The position numbers and the translations under genes were made by a program. Below are positions 14,365 through 17,851 of a stretch of DNA of 17,851 bases, piece after piece. A model generated the notes under the pieces. The model saw nothing but the letters and a program-made list of their open reading frames with translations. It was not told the origin of the DNA and did not search any database. Every line of letters begins with the position of its first letter. The first letter of the stretch is position 1. Origin of the DNA: Fidelibacterota bacterium UBA7303 (lineage in GTDB: Bacteria; Fidelibacterota; Marinisomatia; Marinisomatales; UBA1611); NCBI GenBank assembly GCA_002471805.1, contig DKQR01000214.1, positions 546 to 18,396 on the forward strand, in the 5' to 3' direction.

Positions 14365-15990
14365 TCAAGCTTTTCCAAGATTAAATTCAACTGCAGCTTT
14401 AATAAAATCCCGGAACAGGGGATGGGCCTTATTCACGCGGCTTTTGAGTTCCGGATGAAACTGCCCACCCACGAACCAGGGATGATCCGGGATTTCTACG
14501 GTTTCCACCACACCCAGATCCTCATTTAGACCAGAAAATACTAAGCCATTTTTCTCTAATTTATTCCGGTAACGGTTGTTCACCTCATACCGGTGTCGGT
14601 GCCGTTCAGAGATCTTTTTCTTTCGATAAGCGGCATAGGTTTTCGTGCCCGTTTTTATTTCACAATCATAAGCACCCAATCGCATGGTGCCGCCCTTGAT
14701 CTTGATGGCTCGCTGCGATTCCATGAGATCGATCACAGGATATTTTGTTTTCTTATTAAACTCGGTGGAATTAGCACCTTTGAGTCCACATATGTGTCGT
14801 GCAAAATCGATCACTGCGCATTGGAGACCCAGGCAAATACCCAAAAACGGCACATGGGTTTCCCGTGCATATTTCGCAGAAAGAATTTTGCCTTCACCTC
14901 CCCGTGGGCCAAAACCCGGAAGTAATAGAATACCATCTACATCCCTGAATTCAAATGTTGCTGTTTTATCATCCTTGATTTTTTCGGTTTGTATCCATTT
15001 AATATTTACTCGGGCATTATTTTCGACACCTGCATGTATGAAAGATTCCAAAACACTCTTATAGGAATCAATCAGTTCCGTATATTTTCCGCACATGGCA
15101 ATGGTTACCTCATGAGTCGGGTTTTTAAAATTGTGGATGAATATTTTTAATGCTTCCAGATTCGATTCTTTCTGAATTTTCAGGCGCTCACTGATCAGAT
15201 GTCCTGCATTCTGTTCATGCATGACCAGCGGAACTTCATAGATACTGGGTACGTCCTTTCCCACAATTACATGATCAGGCTGGACATTGCAGAAAAGAGC
15301 AATCTTATTCCGTACCGATTGTTCAATATCATATTCAGACCGACAGAAAATTATATCTGGTGATAAACCAATTTCCCGCAGTTTCATGACCGAATGCTGC
15401 GTGGGCTTTGTTTTTAATTCACCGCTGGCCTTCACGTATGGAAGCAGTGTTACATGAACGATCAAATGATTGTGGTATCCTGTTTCTAAAGATAATTGAC
15501 GGATGGCTTCCATGAACGGAAGACTCTCAATATCCCCTACCGTACCACCCACTTCACAGATAACCACATCGTATTTCTTGGGTTGATTGACAGCTTTAAT
15601 GCGGATAATGATCTCATCAGTGACATGGGGAATGACCTGTACCGTCTGCCCCAGATATTCACCTTTGCGTTCCCGCTCCAGGACAGTACTGTAAACCTGC
15701 CCTGCTGTAGCATTGTTATTCTTGGTCATATTAACATCAATAAACCGTTCGTAATGACCAAGATCCAGATCCGTCTCTGAGCCGTCATCCAATACAAAAA
15801 CCTCCCCATGCTGGTACGGGTTCATCGTGCCTGGATCCACATTTAGATAAGGATCCAGTTTTAAAATAGTAACCTTGACGCCGGCGTTCTTCAGCAGATA
15901 ACCAATGGAGGAGGCAGTAATGCCCTTGCCTAGACCGGACATAACACCGCCCAGAACAAAGATATATTTTGTCGGCTTAGCAGCGTTCAT
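14365..15990 (-). CDS. pyrG: CTP synthase (glutamine-hydrolysing)
   Basis: PyrG aminates UTP to CTP, using ATP and glutamine-derived ammonia. The synthetase half begins FVLGGVMSGLGKG (P-loop, 11-23), with KLDPYLNVDPGTM (44-56), CEVGGTVGDIES (145-156) and the KTKPTQHS substrate loop (193-200). The glutaminase half carries PGFGPRGGEGK (358-368), nucleophile Cys386 in GICLGLQ, and His512/Glu514 in FHPE. The length of 541 residues is normal. Its ATG directly follows the kdsB stop codon. CTP is the co-substrate of KdsB, so the kdsB-pyrG pairing makes metabolic sense; a kdsB-pyrG pair is also known in Chlamydia. Confidence 0.98.
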   Translation of the reverse strand: MNAAKPTKYIFVLGGVMSGLGKGITASSIGYLLKNAGVKVTILKLDPYLNVDPGTMNPYQHGEVFVLDDGSETDLDLGHYERFIDVNMTKNNNATAGQVYSTVLERERKGEYLGQTVQVIPHVTDEIIIRIKAVNQPKKYDVVICEVGGTVGDIESLPFMEAIRQLSLETGYHNHLIVHVTLLPYVKASGELKTKPTQHSVMKLREIGLSPDIIFCRSEYDIEQSVRNKIALFCNVQPDHVIVGKDVPSIYEVPLVMHEQNAGHLISERLKIQKESNLEALKIFIHNFKNPTHEVTIAMCGKYTELIDSYKSVLESFIHAGVENNARVNIKWIQTEKIKDDKTATFEFRDVDGILLLPGFGPRGGEGKILSAKYARETHVPFLGICLGLQCAVIDFARHICGLKGANSTEFNKKTKYPVIDLMESQRAIKIKGGTMRLGAYDCEIKTGTKTYAAYRKKKISERHRHRYEVNNRYRNKLEKNGLVFSGLNEDLGVVETVEIPDHPWFVGGQFHPELKSRVNKAHPLFRDFIKAAVEFNLGKA

Positions 15991-16728
15991 TTAATCATCC
16001 ATTTCTTTTACTTCATCCAGGTCCAGTCCCATAACTGCTGCTACTCGCTGCAGATCTTCCGGAGTGTCCACAGCCATCTGATCACAATCGGTGATCAAGG
16101 CCTTGATGGGAATGCCATGATCCAGGGCCCGTAACTGTTCCAGAGACTTTTTCTGTTCCCGTTCTGATGGTTCCTGGGCAGTAAATTCAAAAAGTGTATC
16201 TTTTTGAAAACCGTACATACCAATGTGGCGGTAAACAGCGCCGATCTCCATATCAAATACATTGCGCTTGAAATCTTGAGTGTTCTGGTTTTCATCCAGG
16301 ATGGCTTTGACAACATTCGGATTTAATAAATCGGTGACCGTGAGTTTGCGGCTCACCACAGTGGCCATCTCTACACTGGGATCATGAAAAATATCCACCA
16401 AGCCATCGATCAGCTTCGGATTCAGCAAAGGTTCATCTCCTTGAATATTGATAACGATTTTTGCTTCCGGTTCCCCTTTGGCTACTTCTGCAATCCGGTC
16501 GGTCCCCGAGGTATGTTTCTTGGAGGTCATGACCAGCTTAAAATCATATTCTAATAAAGCCTGCTCGGTTTCCTTGGAATCAATGGCTATAATAACTTTA
16601 TCCAGTTTTTCTGCTTTGAATGCCTGCTCTGCCACATAGGCAACCATGGGTTTACCACCCAGATTAGCCAGGATTTTTTTTGGGAAACGGATAGAATTCA
16701 GTCTCGCCGGGATAACACCAATTACCAT
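15991..16728 (-). CDS. kdsB: 3-deoxy-manno-octulosonate cytidylyltransferase (CMP-KDO synthetase)
   Basis: KdsB activates KDO with CTP to CMP-KDO, the donor for the inner core of LPS. The 245-residue nucleotidyltransferase has IPARLNSIRFPKK (6-18) as the CTP-binding loop, SGTDRIAEV (74-82), INIQGDEPLL (93-102) with the metal-binding Asp98, YRHIGMYGF (166-174), EQLRALDHG (197-205) and VDTPEDL (220-226). AAAGGA lies 9 nt before the ATG. It appears to be the first gene of the long operon, with 160 bp separating it from the permease gene upstream on the same strand. Confidence 0.96.
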   Translation of the reverse strand: MVIGVIPARLNSIRFPKKILANLGGKPMVAYVAEQAFKAEKLDKVIIAIDSKETEQALLEYDFKLVMTSKKHTSGTDRIAEVAKGEPEAKIVINIQGDEPLLNPKLIDGLVDIFHDPSVEMATVVSRKLTVTDLLNPNVVKAILDENQNTQDFKRNVFDMEIGAVYRHIGMYGFQKDTLFEFTAQEPSEREQKKSLEQLRALDHGIPIKALITDCDQMAVDTPEDLQRVAAVMGLDLDEVKEMDD

Positions 16729-16806
16729 GAATTTGATCCTTTATTCGTCTTTCGAGACGGTACCTCCTGCACCATCAGATCCATTATTTGGAACATATGA
16801 TCTAAA

Positions 16807-16835
16807 GTAATAATAAAAAACGCGGTGAAATACAA
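16807..16835 (-). promoter_or_regulatory. Weak candidate promoter for the kdsB operon
   Basis: TTGTAT (16835-16830) and TATTAC (16812-16807) are separated by 17 bp on the minus strand, about 80 bp upstream of kdsB. The match to sigma-70 consensus is only three of six and four of six, and the region is T-rich, so chance is a real possibility. It is listed because position and spacing are right and no better candidate was found. Confidence 0.2.
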
Positions 16836-16867
16836 AACAGGCATGATTTTTGCTGTGAAATTTACCC

Positions 16868-16886
16868 TTCCTTGAACAGAAAGGAA
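16868..16886 (-). terminator. Small hairpin just after the permease gene, possible weak terminator
   Basis: TTCCTT and AAGGAA form a 6-bp stem with a 7-nt loop, starting within a few bases of the permease stop codon. The position suits a transcript end. The minus-strand sequence after it is GGGTAAATTT rather than a T-run, so it is not a standard intrinsic terminator. Confidence 0.25.
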
Positions 16887-16888
16887 AT

Positions 16889-17851
16889 TTATTCGAAACG
16901 TAAAGATTCGATGGGATCAAGCTGGGCAGCTCTCCAGGCCGGATAGATCCCAAAACCAATTCCAATGGCAGAGCAGACAAAAAGACCTATGAATGCCCAG
17001 TCAATGGGAATAACTGCAGGAATGTTGAAAACCACCGCTACAATATTTCCCCCAGCCACGCCCAATATAATTCCTGCAATGCCACCAAATTCACTTAAAA
17101 AAACAGCCTCCATCAAAAATTGAGTTAAGATATCCTGCTTAGTAGCACCGATGGCTTTGCGGATACCGATCTCTTTAATGCGTTCAGTGACTGAAACAAG
17201 CATAATATTCATAATACCGATCCCGGCCACTACCAGGGCGATTACACTAACAGCCAGGGCAAATATTTTTACACCATTTGTAAAACTGGAAAACTGTTCA
17301 ATCATTTCAGTATTTGACACTATCTCAAAGTCATTATCAAGTTCTGGAGGGACTTTTCGGATCGACCGCAATAGACCAATTATTTCATCCCTTGTTTTAT
17401 CATAGGTTTCTTGTGAAGTTGATTCTACATGGATTCTCAGGCTACTCCACCGATTTGAAAATTTTTCAAGAAAACTAGAGATGGGTATAGCAATAAAATT
17501 ATCCTTGCTTTGACCAAATGCTTCACCTTGTCTCTCAGTTATCCCTATTACAATATAATCAAGACCGTTAATCTGTATTTTTTTCGATAATGGATCCTCA
17601 AATGGAAATAATCGATCCACAACATCCATTCCAAGAACACAGACATTTCTAGAATAGCGAATATCATCAGGAACAAAGTTCCTCCCTTCGGCGAGAAACG
17701 TGTTATAAAATCTAATCGTACCGTCATCCCCTCCAAATAACTCAACTGAGTTTTTTACTTCTTTATTTCTATATTGTACATTGCGTACAGAAGTACCATC
17801 AGCAGCACTGACCAGAAGGGGAAGTTTTGCTCTTTCCTTAAGTTTTTTATA
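16889..17851 (-). CDS. ABC transporter permease, MacB/FtsX family (5' end outside window)
   Basis: The frame is open without a stop from the right edge of the window down to TAA at 16889, giving 320 residues of a longer protein; the ATG at 17629 is internal. The visible part starts in the MacB-like periplasmic core domain (for example FLAEGRNFVPDD, NVCVLG, IQINGLDYIVIGI in order, residues 52-104). It continues into the FtsX domain with three membrane segments (about 196-219, 250-278, 283-305). The strongly conserved GIMNIMLVSVTER and EIGIRKAIGAT segments sit at 212-236, and the ending is YPAWRAAQLDPIESLRFE. Such permeases work with an ATPase and often a periplasmic adaptor to export peptides, lipoproteins or drugs, or as mechanotransmission machines. 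Substrate and partners lie outside the window. Confidence 0.9.
   Translation of the reverse strand, partial: YKKLKERAKLPLLVSAADGTSVRNVQYRNKEVKNSVELFGGDDGTIRFYNTFLAEGRNFVPDDIRYSRNVCVLGMDVVDRLFPFEDPLSKKIQINGLDYIVIGITERQGEAFGQSKDNFIAIPISSFLEKFSNRWSSLRIHVESTSQETYDKTRDEIIGLLRSIRKVPPELDNDFEIVSNTEMIEQFSSFTNGVKIFALAVSVIALVVAGIGIMNIMLVSVTERIKEIGIRKAIGATKQDILTQFLMEAVFLSEFGGIAGIILGVAGGNIVAVVFNIPAVIPIDWAFIGLFVCSAIGIGFGIYPAWRAAQLDPIESLRFE

Larger units (their letters stand above)
16729..16888 (-). other. Intergenic region upstream of kdsB
   Basis: These 160 bp lie between the permease stop and kdsB and are the longest break among the minus-strand genes, so they are the likely place for the main operon promoter. 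The region contains a small inverted repeat just after the permease stop, a weak promoter-like pair, and a CGTCT-CGAA-AGACG dyad near 16747-16760, close to the kdsB ribosome-binding site. Small open frames here (for example 16722-16844) lack a ribosome-binding site or overlap known genes. Confidence 0.5.

Noticed and set aside
16722..16980. Small minus-strand frames between the permease and kdsB (16722-16844 and 16741-16980)
   Set aside because: One overlaps the permease gene and the other runs into the kdsB start. Neither has a ribosome-binding site or family resemblance. A real small protein is not excluded but is unsupported.
17548..17745. Separate short frame and internal ATG at 17629 as the start of the permease
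   Set aside because: The permease frame is open to the window edge and encodes recognisable MacB core-domain sequence upstream of 17629, so the gene is cut by the edge and not short.
1..17851. Search for CRISPR repeats, tRNA or rRNA genes, insertion sequences, toxin-antitoxin or phage genes
   Set aside because: No repeated spacer pattern, T-loop or tRNA fold, transposase-like product or terminal inverted repeats were recognised by reading. Nearly all of the window is accounted for by conserved genes.

Overview
The window reads as a chromosomal segment of a Gram-negative bacterium. The signs are a complete set of KDO (3-deoxy-D-manno-octulosonate) activation genes, LptB/LptC for lipopolysaccharide export, and an outer-membrane beta-barrel receptor with the carboxypeptidase-like N-terminal domain typical of the Bacteroidota/FCB group. 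Other FCB-like traits are a lipoprotein-type LptC and a periplasmic PHP-domain protein of the Sb-PDE type. HslUV, HflKC and sigma-54 together would fit a marine FCB lineage such as Marinimicrobia (SAR406) or a relative. That placement is inferred from gene content and is not proven. No rRNA, tRNA, CRISPR array, insertion sequence or phage gene was seen, and coding density is very high.

Layout. Positions 1-60 hold a probable 3' tail of an upstream gene. It overlaps the start region of a plus-strand PHP-domain protein (to 1196). Converging on it is a short minus-strand operon, yidD then a cytoplasmic-type M23 metallopeptidase (2094-1208), with a good sigma-70-like promoter at 2197-2226. Divergent from it, 2275-4713 (+) encodes a TonB-receptor-like outer-membrane protein. 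After a convergent gap of about 170 bp, everything to the right end is on the minus strand.

The core of the window is an apparent 13-gene operon read from 16728 down to 4884: kdsB, pyrG, kdsA, kdsC, lptC, lptB, rpoN, hflK, hflC, hslV, hslU, argF and a fatty-acid-hydroxylase-family gene. Junctions are 4-nt or 1-nt overlaps or gaps of a few bases; the widest is upstream of hslV (28 or 52 nt, depending on its start). The first half is a coherent pathway. PyrG makes CTP, KdsA makes KDO-8-phosphate, KdsC dephosphorylates it, KdsB couples KDO to CMP, and LptC/LptB belong to the machine that moves finished LPS outwards. The second half adds sigma-54, the HflKC membrane complex that controls FtsH, the HslVU cytoplasmic protease, ornithine carbamoyltransferase and a di-iron membrane hydroxylase. 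Upstream of kdsB, and cut by the right edge, is a MacB-type ABC permease.

No clearly new system (defence, mobile or otherwise) is present. The most interesting points are the long envelope/proteostasis operon and its lack of lptA, the stand-alone cytoplasmic M23 protein paired with yidD, the membrane hydroxylase closing the LPS operon, and the unusual start region of the PHP gene.
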